Positions 35,471 through 43,982 of a stretch of DNA of 64,000 nucleotides are shown here, piece after piece (position 1 is the stretch's first letter; each line of letters begins with the position of its first letter). A program made the position numbers and the translations under genes. Below the pieces are notes generated by a model. The model was not told the DNA's origin. It saw only the letters and a list, made by a program, of their open reading frames with translations, and searched no databases. This stretch comes from Rhodospirillaceae bacterium (GTDB lineage: Bacteria > Pseudomonadota > Alphaproteobacteria > Rhodospirillales > UBA2165), in contig JABIHH010000029.1 of assembly GCA_018649725.1 (NCBI GenBank), positions 1-64,000 of the forward strand, in the 5' to 3' direction.

Positions 35471-37531
35471 CTACATTGAGGGGATTGTATCTCGCAAGAT
35501 CGGGTAAAGATTTCCAAGTAATGAACGTGGCCATGGCAGCGACAGCATTTGATCAAATAAAACATAGGAGAAAATTGTGATGCCAAAGGAGACTGATAAG
35601 ATCAGTTTCAATCGCTCGCGCCCCTCTATCCACATATAAGAACCAACGAAAATCAAAATGGTTGGCAACATACCGATCAAAGCGATACCGCCGAGAAAGC
35701 CTACAATCCAGCCGAGGAATATGAGTGCGCGTTTGATGACGACTTGTAGCTCATCCGCTTGAGTTTCCACTGAAATATCGAGCTTGAGGGTGGCAACGGC
35801 TTTCGATTTTGCATCATCACCGGTTTTGCTTTTTGATGGAGCTTTGAAGGTGTGATTGATAAATCCTAAAATAAGCAAGGCGAAGGAAAATCCTCCAATG
35901 GCCTGTGGCACCAGCCGTGCATCATATTTCCATAGAACTGTTTGGGTCAGCATGACGCCAATGAGCACAAAGGCGATGCCATAAAACAATGTATTCAAAT
36001 TGATGTTTGCCGAGCGGGAATAGCCGGATAACATGCCTGTGAAACCGCCCGCGTTCTTTGCTTCCCTCATTAAGGGGCGGATAAACCCCCAAAGGGCGAT
36101 TGCAAGTAAGACCATAACAATTGGATTGGTCACCCAGCCGTAATCATAGCGGCTGACGGAAATGAAATAGTAGCGTTCAACAACAGCGCCAAGGACAAAA
36201 CCCAAAATAAGCGGTGGACGTGGCCAGCCGAGGCGTTTCATAAACCATCCCAGCAGGCCAAAGAGAACGACCGTAATAAGGTCTCCCCAATTGCGAGAGC
36301 CTTGATAAGCACCGACCATAATTACGGTTAGGATAAGCGGCATGATAATGGGCTGTCGAACCAGGGCAACTTTGGCAAACTGATTGGAAAATGCAAAACA
36401 GATGCCGGCGCCTAGAATATTGGCAAGAGCAACGCTCCAGATAATCGAATAGGTAACATCTAAATTTTTGGACAGCATGTCTGGGCCGGGCTGCAAACCA
36501 TGAACCAAAAAAGCGCCGAGCAATATTGCCATTGAGGCACTACCAGGGACACCAAATGCGATGGTGGGTACAAGGGCACCGCCTTCCTTGGCATTGTTCG
36601 AGCCTTCTGACGCGAGCACCCCTCTAATATCGCCGGTGCCGAAGGTTTCGGCCGCGCCTTTTTCCGTCCTGGCGGCGTGACCATAAGCGATCCAATCAAT
36701 GACAGCAGCGCCGATGCCGGGTACCGCGCCCAGTGTCGCGCCCAGCCAGGAAACGCGTATGACCAACCACCAATGGCGGAAAGTATCCTTAATACCTTCC
36801 CATTGGCCTGAGCGAGAATCGATTTTGGAATCGCCTGCAATACTGCGGCGTTGGATTGCCATATCTGCAAGTTCGGGCAGGGCAAACAAGCCAATTGTCA
36901 CCGGAACAAGGGGTAGGCCATCGTATAAATAAAGCGTGCCCAAGGCCCAGCGCTGGGTGCCGCTTTGAGGGTCGCCGCCAATCATCGCAATCATGATGCC
37001 AAAACCAGCGACTGTCAGGCCGCGTAAAGGAGCACCTGCACTGAGGGCAGCGACCATGCAAAGACCAAAAACAGCAAAAGCCAGCAATTCAGGTGAGCCA
37101 ATGCTGAGCATGACCGGACGCAAAATTGGTATGCTGACTGCCAGCAATAGCGCACCAAAGACGCCGCCAATCAGTGAGGCGGAATAGGCAGCCCCAAAGG
37201 CCCGCCCTGCTTGTCCTTTTTTGGCTAAAGGATGGCCATCTAGGATGGTTGCGGCTGACCCGGTCGTGCCGGGCACACCAAACAGGACTGCTGGAATTGT
37301 ATCAGATGTCGTCGTCACCGAACCCATGCCCAGCAACAAAGCAAAGGCCGAATAGGCGTCGAGAGAAAATGTAAACGGCAGCAATATGGCCATGCCGACA
37401 ATGCCGCCCAAGCCAGGGATGACCCCGAGGCCTAAGCCAATGATAACGCCCAAGCCCAAATACATAAGACGGAGCGGGTCCGTCATTGTTACGAAGGCCT
37501 TGGAGGCCATCGCGAGCATTTCAAATTCCAT
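35471..37531 (-). CDS. tctA: Fused TctA-TctB permease of a tripartite tricarboxylate transporter
   Basis: A 686-residue inner-membrane protein. Residues 1 to about 500 are TctA, the large 12-helix permease, with GVIPGLGGIVGMAILLPFTF, AVLFGVPGTTGSAATILDG and, in the second half, GVPGSASMAILLGAFLVHG. Residues about 505-686 resemble TctB, the small four-helix subunit, which is a separate gene in the second system of this window (61827-62345). So this is a TctA-TctB fusion. It works with the binding protein encoded just upstream (37617-38900), separated by a strong terminator. Such systems take up carboxylates, often aromatic ones. Confidence 0.88.
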   Translation of the reverse strand: MEFEMLAMASKAFVTMTDPLRLMYLGLGVIIGLGLGVIPGLGGIVGMAILLPFTFSLDAYSAFALLLGMGSVTTTSDTIPAVLFGVPGTTGSAATILDGHPLAKKGQAGRAFGAAYSASLIGGVFGALLLAVSIPILRPVMLSIGSPELLAFAVFGLCMVAALSAGAPLRGLTVAGFGIMIAMIGGDPQSGTQRWALGTLYLYDGLPLVPVTIGLFALPELADMAIQRRSIAGDSKIDSRSGQWEGIKDTFRHWWLVIRVSWLGATLGAVPGIGAAVIDWIAYGHAARTEKGAAETFGTGDIRGVLASEGSNNAKEGGALVPTIAFGVPGSASMAILLGAFLVHGLQPGPDMLSKNLDVTYSIIWSVALANILGAGICFAFSNQFAKVALVRQPIIMPLILTVIMVGAYQGSRNWGDLITVVLFGLLGWFMKRLGWPRPPLILGFVLGAVVERYYFISVSRYDYGWVTNPIVMVLLAIALWGFIRPLMREAKNAGGFTGMLSGYSRSANINLNTLFYGIAFVLIGVMLTQTVLWKYDARLVPQAIGGFSFALLILGFINHTFKAPSKSKTGDDAKSKAVATLKLDISVETQADELQVVIKRALIFLGWIVGFLGGIALIGMLPTILIFVGSYMWIEGRERLKLILSVSFGITIFSYVLFDQMLSLPWPRSLLGNLYPILRDTIPSM

Positions 37532-37570
37532 GAGTGCGCCGTCAGTGTGTGAAAATTAGTAAAGGATAAA

Positions 37571-37607
37571 AAATAACCCGGTGCCAGGATTTGACACCGG
37601 GTTATTT
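37571..37607 (-). terminator. Intrinsic terminator between tctC and the fused permease
   Basis: AAATAACCCGGTG (37571-37583) pairs perfectly with CACCGGGTTATTT (37595-37607) around an 11-base loop; read leftward the stem is followed by a T-rich run (TTATTTTTTAT). It lies after the tctC stop and before the permease, so only part of the transcripts would continue. Confidence 0.8.
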
Positions 37608-37616
37608 AATTTCTTA

Positions 37617-38900
37617 TTAGCCGCAGGAAATTTTCTTTGCAGCCGAACCTCGGAAGGTGAAGTCACATTTCATACCGACTTTAAGCTTTTTACGTTTTGC
37701 TTTTTTGCCTGCAATGCTGACTTTTGTTTTTCTGCCGCTGACAGAAAGGCTTCCTTTGCGACCTTGGCCTTTATAGGAAACTTTCCGTGCGCCATTTCTG
37801 AGTTTGGTGATGACACCTTTGATGGTCTCAGTTGGAATAACAGCCTTCGACACGTCCGTTTTTTCGTCACTATTGGTAGCGCGTTTTGCTGCTTCAATGA
37901 TCTCTTTCGGCGACGCATACAAATCAGCCATCAACTTGGAAATCTGATCGCCACTGATTGGGCCGACTTCCAAACGTTGTTTAACGGCATCTTTCTTATA
38001 TTTAGGATCTGCCATGGTTGCCATGAAGGCCGCTTTAAGTGCATTTACCCGATCTGCAGGAACACCAGGAGGCGCTAAGAAAGGGCGACCCCAGGCCTGA
38101 CGTGCATAAATGAAGGATAAGATTTTCCTTTCCTTATCATTTTTTGCCAAATCCATAATGAACGGAACGTCTGGGATGTCGGCGTGTTTTTCAGTCGACA
38201 TCTGCAAGAAGACGGTCACTTTCTTTTCTTTTAACCAATCCGCTTTGCGTGATTTCAAGCTGGTCCAGGAATAGCCGCATCGTCCACCCAGTTCACCACG
38301 TTCCATAGCAAAGTTGACATCAGTACCGCCAGGATAACCCGTCACCAATTTTAATTTCGTGCCGAGAATATTGTTCATCACCTTTGGAAATGTATCGGTA
38401 TCCGCACCTGCACCGGTGCCACCAACTGTCATTTGTTTGGTCAGTAGCTGTTTCCAATCAGTGATGCCGGTGGATTTCATCGATACGCAAACACTCACTT
38501 CGTTATTTGCGCTGCCGAGCCAGTTAAATTTACTGGCATCAAATTTTGCGGATGAATTGCCGAGCAAGGGTTCCATCGGCATACCGCGACCGATGACGCC
38601 GATGGCGGTACCGTCTTTCGGCAAGACATTATAAAGCTCATTGGCAACCAACATCGAGCCAGCACCAGGTTTATTTTTGACAACAATTTTTGGATTACCC
38701 GGAATGTGGTTGGTCATGTATCGAGCAACCGTCCGAGCATAGGTATCATAACCGCCGCCCGGGCTATAGCCGACCCACATGGTTATCGTTTTACCTTTGT
38801 AAAAATCAGCTACTGATTGAGCCAATGTTGGGGTGGCGGAAAAAGCGCTGATTGCTATTCCGGCTAAACCCAAGACGCCAAGTTTTTTCGCAAATTTCAT
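37617..38900 (-). CDS. tctC: TctC-family substrate-binding protein with a basic C-terminal extension
   Basis: A 427-residue secreted binding protein. A signal peptide with AFSATPTLAQ ends near residue 28. The binding-protein core follows with SPGGGYDTYARTVARYMTNH, NKPGAGSMLVANELYNV and PFLAPPGVPADRVNALKAAF. The core should end near residue 345; the remaining 80 residues form a Lys/Arg-rich tail (GARKVSYKGQGRKGSLSVSG, then more basic repeats) ending in a short cysteine-containing segment, unusual for the family. AAGGGAGA precedes the ATG, and an island palindrome lies 73-92 bp upstream. It delivers a carboxylate to the fused permease. Confidence 0.87.
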   Translation of the reverse strand: MKFAKKLGVLGLAGIAISAFSATPTLAQSVADFYKGKTITMWVGYSPGGGYDTYARTVARYMTNHIPGNPKIVVKNKPGAGSMLVANELYNVLPKDGTAIGVIGRGMPMEPLLGNSSAKFDASKFNWLGSANNEVSVCVSMKSTGITDWKQLLTKQMTVGGTGAGADTDTFPKVMNNILGTKLKLVTGYPGGTDVNFAMERGELGGRCGYSWTSLKSRKADWLKEKKVTVFLQMSTEKHADIPDVPFIMDLAKNDKERKILSFIYARQAWGRPFLAPPGVPADRVNALKAAFMATMADPKYKKDAVKQRLEVGPISGDQISKLMADLYASPKEIIEAAKRATNSDEKTDVSKAVIPTETIKGVITKLRNGARKVSYKGQGRKGSLSVSGRKTKVSIAGKKAKRKKLKVGMKCDFTFRGSAAKKISCG

Positions 38901-38972
38901 AGCTAGATATCTCCCTTTAATTTAACGCAAAGCCTCGTAACCGTTTGCTCTGTCTTAATTGCAGATATTCGG

Positions 38973-39049
38973 TTACTTAGAATTCTATGTAAAATAGTAT
39001 TGCACAGAGTGCAAAATAATTGCGAGTGTAAAATGCTAATCTAGGTAAC
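38973..39049 (-). promoter_or_regulatory. Two palindromes upstream of tctC
   Basis: 38973-38992, TTACTTAGAATTCTATGTAA, is a near-perfect 20-bp dyad, the best example of the island palindrome. 39036-39049, CTAATCTAGGTAAC, belongs to a second motif (CTAATCTAGATTAG). Read toward tctC, the block TAGATTAGCATTTTA here recurs at 42067-42081 upstream of the ThDP enzyme gene, again followed at a similar distance by the first palindrome. Confidence 0.65.
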
Positions 39050-39096
39050 TTTTTTTATCTGCGTCAAATGTGGCAGAATTCTGAATGACTTGATGT

Positions 39097-39654
39097 CTAG
39101 CGCTCGTACCCCTCCGCCACTTCTAGCTGATCGAACCAGTCGAACCCCATAGCTTTGACGATGCGGCTGGTGATACAGAGAAAACGCGCTTCATTGTCTT
39201 CATTGGCAAAATGCTGATGGCCGCAATAAGGCGGAATATAGACAAAATCACCGGCCTTCCAGTCGAAACGCTTGGGCTCTTTATCCCAATCCCATTCAAA
39301 TTCTTCGATGCATTCAAACTTTACATCCCAATGAAGATCGTAGCCATTGCCTTCGAGAACAAAAACCAATTCTTCGCTGAGGTGTCGATGTTTGCCTGAA
39401 GCCGCCCCCGGTTTAAGAAATTGCATATAAGCATCGACACAGTTCTCGGCGGTGTCCATTTTCTCATTGATGACATGTTTGATCAGGCCATCTGGAGAGT
39501 TCTCAAACGGCATGTCCTCACTTTTGACAATTTTAAGCCGGGTTTCATAATCACTGCGGAAATCAGACGAGGCTTTCACGGCTTCGGCATAGAAATCAAC
39601 TTCTTCACCCATTAGGCGGGCGCGATCAGGATTATCTATAGATTTAATTGCCAT
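39097..39654 (-). CDS. Cupin-domain protein
   Basis: A 185-residue single-cupin protein; metal ligands in SGKHRHLSEELVFVLEGNGY and PPYCGHQHFANED. The start at 39654 is chosen because AGGCGCAGAA precedes it and the upstream extension is basic and unlike the rest. Ten bp separate it from the cupin gene before it. Single-domain cupins in such operons act as dioxygenases, isomerases or small decarboxylases; no specific reaction can be assigned. Last gene of the operon 42032-39097. Confidence 0.8.
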   Translation of the reverse strand: MAIKSIDNPDRARLMGEEVDFYAEAVKASSDFRSDYETRLKIVKSEDMPFENSPDGLIKHVINEKMDTAENCVDAYMQFLKPGAASGKHRHLSEELVFVLEGNGYDLHWDVKFECIEEFEWDWDKEPKRFDWKAGDFVYIPPYCGHQHFANEDNEARFLCITSRIVKAMGFDWFDQLEVAEGYER

Positions 39655-39664
39655 TTTTCTGCGC

Positions 39665-40288
39665 CTAAAAATCTGTTGGAGGTGTGAAGTCTTCATGCCC
39701 CTTGGGGGGTTCTTTACCAGGATATTTTACCATCTTTTGGAACAGTAAATGCATAAACAGAAATAGCGGTTTGGCTTTAAATACCAAGACCACGGCCTCT
39801 TCATCCGATTCCCGGTTGGAGTGTTCATGCACGCAAGCATTTTCTACAATGACCGCGTCGCCGGCTTCCCAGTCATAACGTGTGCCGTCATGGATGTCGT
39901 AGCCTTTGCCTTTCAAAATATAAAAGACGGCGGAATTCATATGACCGTGCTTGGCGCTATGGCCGCCCGGCGAGTAGACATCAACATGACATTCGATGGA
40001 TTGAGCAACCTGGGTCTGCTGCGGATTGATAACTTTTTTACCGTAATGTTGCGGTCCGCCTTTCCATTCCATATCAGCGGTCGAATAAACCCGGGGCTGG
40101 GTGAAGAGCTCCTCGACAAGCTCACCATATGTCCCTTCAAGGGCGCGGACAAAGGTACGCTTCTTCGACCAGCGCTCAAACTTGGCCTCATGTTCTTCAT
40201 CACTGATTTGCGAATTGTGGCCAACGAGTGAGAAGACCCGATTGTGCCCGGTGTCTTCCTTTTCGTCTTCTGGACCATCATGCGGCAT
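39665..40288 (-). CDS. Cupin-domain protein
   Basis: A 207-residue single-cupin protein. The cupin core carries HVDVYSPGGHSAKHGHMNSA and YILKGKGYDIHDGTRYDWEA, with the His-His-Glu-type site partly changed: the usual Glu after the paired His is not clear (HGHMNSAVFY), so the metal site may be three-His. The N-terminal third is charged and helical. It lies 31 bp after the UbiD-family gene and 10 bp before another cupin gene. Function unknown. Confidence 0.8.
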   Translation of the reverse strand: MPHDGPEDEKEDTGHNRVFSLVGHNSQISDEEHEAKFERWSKKRTFVRALEGTYGELVEELFTQPRVYSTADMEWKGGPQHYGKKVINPQQTQVAQSIECHVDVYSPGGHSAKHGHMNSAVFYILKGKGYDIHDGTRYDWEAGDAVIVENACVHEHSNRESDEEAVVLVFKAKPLFLFMHLLFQKMVKYPGKEPPKGHEDFTPPTDF

Positions 40289-40319
40289 GGTAATTCCTAT
40301 CGAAATTTATCGCGATGGA

Positions 40320-41789
40320 TTAATCGTCCAACAAATGGCCCCATTTATCCAGTGTTTTCGCGAGAAGCTCGGGACTGGATTCTGCGACATGCGGGAAGTC
40401 TTCCTTCCAATCAAACGGGCGGCAGGCGTCGACCAGCGCCCGAGAGTTCATATTTTCTCCCGGCTTTTTCATCGGATCCAGCGCCCCACTCCAGGTGTTG
40501 CGGACAATATCTATGTCTTCCGCCGGGTCACAGCGCGTGTTCATTGCCCAATTGACATCAAAAAGATTTGAAGGATCAATATCTTCATCAACGACAACAA
40601 CCCAGCGGCCAAGATAATTACCCGCATGGGAGCCAGCCGCCAGCATCAAAGCCTGTTTGGCGTGACCGCCGTAAGCCTGCTCGATCGAGATCACATTGAA
40701 GAGCCTTCCGCCGCCGCTGATATGGCTCCAGACGCCTTTCACACCGGGTAGGCCGGCTTTTTCGACCTGATCCCAGATCATCGCTGATTTAACAACACAT
40801 TTACTAAACGTATAATCCGCAGGTGGCCGCCCGGGGCGGGCCATAGTCAGGATCGGGCTATTGCGATAATAGACCCGCTTTACGTTGACCACATAATCTT
40901 CCCGGACCGAGCTCGCATAATAGCCTGTCCATTCTCCGAACGGACCTTCATTGCGCATATCGTCCTGGACGATCTCACCTTCGATAACAATTTCCGCACG
41001 TGCCGGCATGGGCAGGCCGGAAAACTCACCTTCGATTACCTCAAAAGGCTGGCCGCGATGACCACCGGCATGGGCAAACTCGCCGGTACCATAGGCAACT
41101 TCATTGCCGGAAGAGAGGAACAGCAAAGGATCGTGACCAACACTGACCATAACCGGGCAGGGCTTACCTTGATCAAAATATTTTTCGCGGATGAGACGGC
41201 CATGTTTGCCAGGCGACATCCAGAGACCGACCGTATTTTTATCGTGGATCATTACCCGGTAAGTGCCGAGGTTAACCCAGTCGTCATCGGGATCACGCAT
41301 GATGACGAGATCACCCGTTCCCATATAACGCCCGCCATCTTCTTCATGCAGAAAAGGGACCGGAAACTTAAAGAGATCGACTTCCTGATCACGATCAATA
41401 TTTTCCAAGATAGGGCCGGTTTTGACATGCTCGGCTTCATGTAATTCAAAATCTTTGAGGCGATCACGGTAGGATTGCACAACATCCATGGCACCGTCGG
41501 GTTTTTCGAAACCAAGAGTGACGGCAAGGCGGCCGGCAGAATTGGTCATGCCGCTCAGTACTTTGAAGTCTTTGGGGTAGCCGGGGATTTCTTCAAACAA
41601 CAAAGCTGGAGGATTTGTTGGCTTGGCATGATAGATCATTTCAGCAACGGCACCCATTTCCAGGTTCCAGTCTACGCCCTTAATCGTCTTCAGCTCGCCG
41701 ATATCTTCGACACGGCCAAGCCATTCCCGAAGGTCTTCATGCGGCGTTTGATAATCTCCAAATGACGTATTTCTTACTTTTTGATCCAT
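40320..41789 (-). CDS. UbiD-family decarboxylase, copy 1
   Basis: A 489-residue protein of the prenylated-FMN decarboxylase family. Conserved blocks: PALLFEEIPGYPKDFKVL, DGGRYMGTGDLVIMRDPD, VNLGTYRVMIHD with the conserved Arg (R178), MSPGKHGRLI, AEIVIEGEI (E266 and E270 or E272) and GPFGEWTGYYA; these supply the Arg-Glu-Glu network of the active site. Family members reversibly decarboxylate aromatic or unsaturated acids. They need prFMN made by UbiX, whose gene is not in this window. It sits in an operon after a small membrane protein and before two cupin genes. Confidence 0.9.
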   Translation of the reverse strand: MDQKVRNTSFGDYQTPHEDLREWLGRVEDIGELKTIKGVDWNLEMGAVAEMIYHAKPTNPPALLFEEIPGYPKDFKVLSGMTNSAGRLAVTLGFEKPDGAMDVVQSYRDRLKDFELHEAEHVKTGPILENIDRDQEVDLFKFPVPFLHEEDGGRYMGTGDLVIMRDPDDDWVNLGTYRVMIHDKNTVGLWMSPGKHGRLIREKYFDQGKPCPVMVSVGHDPLLFLSSGNEVAYGTGEFAHAGGHRGQPFEVIEGEFSGLPMPARAEIVIEGEIVQDDMRNEGPFGEWTGYYASSVREDYVVNVKRVYYRNSPILTMARPGRPPADYTFSKCVVKSAMIWDQVEKAGLPGVKGVWSHISGGGRLFNVISIEQAYGGHAKQALMLAAGSHAGNYLGRWVVVVDEDIDPSNLFDVNWAMNTRCDPAEDIDIVRNTWSGALDPMKKPGENMNSRALVDACRPFDWKEDFPHVAESSPELLAKTLDKWGHLLDD

Positions 41790-41834
41790 TTTGGGCTTCC
41801 CCGTCTTCGCTTGTATATTTGGCGGATGGCGTTT

Positions 41835-42032
41835 TTAGGACCGCTTTTTATTTCTCTGATAAAAGAAAAGAACCGCGGAGCCAATCAATCCGAGTGTAAC
41901 CATAATCGCGAGAGTGTGGTCCGATTGGGTGACGAAATGGCTGGCATTTGCGCCTTCATGGGCAAAGCTGGCGGATGCGGAAACGAGGCTCGCAGTGGCA
42001 ACTGTGAATGTTCCGAGAATATACTTTAACAT
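41835..42032 (-). CDS. Small membrane protein with a signal peptide
   Basis: A 65-residue protein: a signal peptide (LGTFTVATASLVSASASFA), a short His-containing external segment (HEGANASHFVTQSDH) and one transmembrane helix (AIMVTLGLIGSAVLFFY) ending in KKRS. GAAGGAGAA precedes the ATG, a strong ribosome site. I do not recognise the family. It heads the minus-strand operon leading into the UbiD-family gene (45 bp gap) and shares its divergent promoter region with the ThDP enzyme gene at 42187. Confidence 0.7.
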   Translation of the reverse strand: MLKYILGTFTVATASLVSASASFAHEGANASHFVTQSDHTLAIMVTLGLIGSAVLFFYQRNKKRS

Positions 42033-42059
42033 TGGTTGATTTTCTCCTTCGAAAATTTA

Positions 42060-42123
42060 CTAATATAGATTAGCATTTTATACAAAATTGCGGCAGAGTC
42101 AAAATGCTTAGAAATCTAAGTGT
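42060..42123. promoter_or_regulatory. Two palindromes in the divergent UbiD / ThDP promoter region
   Basis: 42060-42073, CTAATATAGATTAG, is a 12-of-14 dyad of the second motif. 42104-42123, ATGCTTAGAAATCTAAGTGT, is an example of the island palindrome (CTTAGAAATCTAAG core). They lie between the small membrane protein (start 42032, leftward) and the ThDP enzyme (start 42187, rightward), so both operons could be controlled. Confidence 0.6.
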
Positions 42124-42186
42124 GGAAATTATTATGTTAAGCTATTAAGTGTAGCGACCAACAAAAACAATTTTAGGGAGGCTAAT

Positions 42187-43980
42187 GTGGCAAAAAAGCC
42201 CATCGGTGTAAAAAAGAAAAATCGGCGTAAAGTAATACCCAATGAAACCCGTTGGAATTCAGACGTCATTGTCGATCTCATGCGGGATTTTGATTTCCCT
42301 TTTGTGCCCCTCAATCCGGGCTCAAGCTTTCGGGCATTGCATGATTCGATGGTGAATTACGGCCAGGATGATCCGCAGATGATGCTGTGTCCTCACGAGA
42401 ACATTGCCATACAAATTGCCCATGGCTATGCCAAGGCAACCGGCGAGCCTTTAGCGGCAATTGTCCATAATCTGGTTGGACTGCTGCATTCGTGCATGGC
42501 TGTCTATTACGCCTATATCGATCGAGTGCCGATTTTCCTGATGGGAGCAACCGGCCCGATGGATACCGGCCAACGCCGGCCACGCACCGATTGGATCCAC
42601 ACTGCTAATGTTCAGGGTAATGCGATACGCGATTATACCAAATGGGATGATCAGCCAGTTGGTATCAATTCCGTGCCGTCATCCTTTGGTCGTGCGTATT
42701 CCGTCATGATGACCGAGCCCCAGGGCCCGGTTTATACCTGCTACGACACGTCTCTGTTGGAAGCTGAGCAGCCGCATGCTGTCACAATGCCGGATGCGAG
42801 TGCGGAGCGGGTGCCGACCCAAATTGGGCCGGATCAGGATGCTTTGGCGAAGGCCGCCGACATGCTGGTCAAAGCTAAAAACCCAGTTTTGCTGGCCGAT
42901 TGGGCAGGTCGAATGCCGCATGGTTATGACAATCTTGTCGAGTTGGCCGAGACCGTGTCCGCGCCAGTAGTCGATATTGGCGCCCGGCTTAATTTCCCAA
43001 GCCACAACAAGCTCAATATGACGCTTTCACCGGCGGATGTGCTTAAAAATGCAGATTTAATTCTGTGCCTGGATGCTCGCGATTGGGAAAAAGTCACGAC
43101 GACTTTGAATAGCGTCACCCGCAAAGTTACTTCGCTGGTGCCTAAGACAGCCAAATGGATCGATATCAGCTTTGCCGATCTCGAGATCAGTTCTTGGTCA
43201 ACAGACTATCAACGCCCACTGATTTCTGATCTTCGCATATTGGCGGATACGGCGATTGCCATGCCAATGTTGTCGAAGCTCTGTCGTAAATTGCTCAACA
43301 AGGCCCCAGCCAAGAAGAAACGAAATGAGACACGGCTTAAGCGCATTGCTAAACTGCACGATGCCTCTCGGGCGGATTGGGAGAAGAAAGCCAAAAAGAA
43401 CTGGAACAAAAAGCCAATGACGACGGCACGGCTGGCTTCTGAAGTTTGGGATGTCATCAAGGATGAAGATTGGGTGACGACATCCAGCAATTTAAATGGC
43501 TGGACCCAACGGCTTTGGGACTTTGACAAGCCCTACCGCTTTCCGGGCTATGCACTTGGCACGTCGACGCAAATCGGTATCGCGCTCGGTGTTGCTTTGG
43601 CGCACCGGGACAAAAAGCGCTTGGTTGTTGATATGCAGCCGGACGGCGATCTGATGTTTGATCCCGGTGCGTTATGGGTTGCGGCCAAATACGAAATTCC
43701 GATGCTGGTCGTAATGTATAACAACCGTTCCTATTACAATGACCACGAACATCAAATCCGCATGGCAAAAAAGCGCGGCACGCCGGTTGAGCGCGCCTAT
43801 ATCGGCATGGACATCGATAAACCGCAAGTGAACTTCGCTGGCCTTGCCCGTTCCATGGGCTGGTATGCGGAAGGGCCGATCGAAGACGGTAAGGATGTCG
43901 GTGATGCTTTACGCCGGGCCATCAAAGAAGTGAAGGCCGGTCGCCCGGCCCTCGTCGATACAGTGTCACAATATAGGTAG
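42187..43980 (+). CDS. ThDP-dependent decarboxylase-like enzyme, copy 1
   Basis: A 597-residue enzyme of the benzoylformate decarboxylase / acetolactate synthase family. The catalytic Glu is E71 in CPHENIAIQIAHGYAK; the substrate loop is PGSSFRALHDS; the ThDP-magnesium motif is PDGDLMFDPGALWVA with the closing NN in VVMYNNRSYYNDH. GTG 42187 is the start, with AGGGAGG before it; an overlapping ATG two bases earlier gives a dead frame. The N terminus is unusually basic (KKPIGVKKKNRRK). Such enzymes decarboxylate 2-oxo acids. It is convergent with its paralogue at 43983 (2-bp gap). Confidence 0.87.
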   Translation: MAKKPIGVKKKNRRKVIPNETRWNSDVIVDLMRDFDFPFVPLNPGSSFRALHDSMVNYGQDDPQMMLCPHENIAIQIAHGYAKATGEPLAAIVHNLVGLLHSCMAVYYAYIDRVPIFLMGATGPMDTGQRRPRTDWIHTANVQGNAIRDYTKWDDQPVGINSVPSSFGRAYSVMMTEPQGPVYTCYDTSLLEAEQPHAVTMPDASAERVPTQIGPDQDALAKAADMLVKAKNPVLLADWAGRMPHGYDNLVELAETVSAPVVDIGARLNFPSHNKLNMTLSPADVLKNADLILCLDARDWEKVTTTLNSVTRKVTSLVPKTAKWIDISFADLEISSWSTDYQRPLISDLRILADTAIAMPMLSKLCRKLLNKAPAKKKRNETRLKRIAKLHDASRADWEKKAKKNWNKKPMTTARLASEVWDVIKDEDWVTTSSNLNGWTQRLWDFDKPYRFPGYALGTSTQIGIALGVALAHRDKKRLVVDMQPDGDLMFDPGALWVAAKYEIPMLVVMYNNRSYYNDHEHQIRMAKKRGTPVERAYIGMDIDKPQVNFAGLARSMGWYAEGPIEDGKDVGDALRRAIKEVKAGRPALVDTVSQYR

Positions 43981-43982
43981 AT

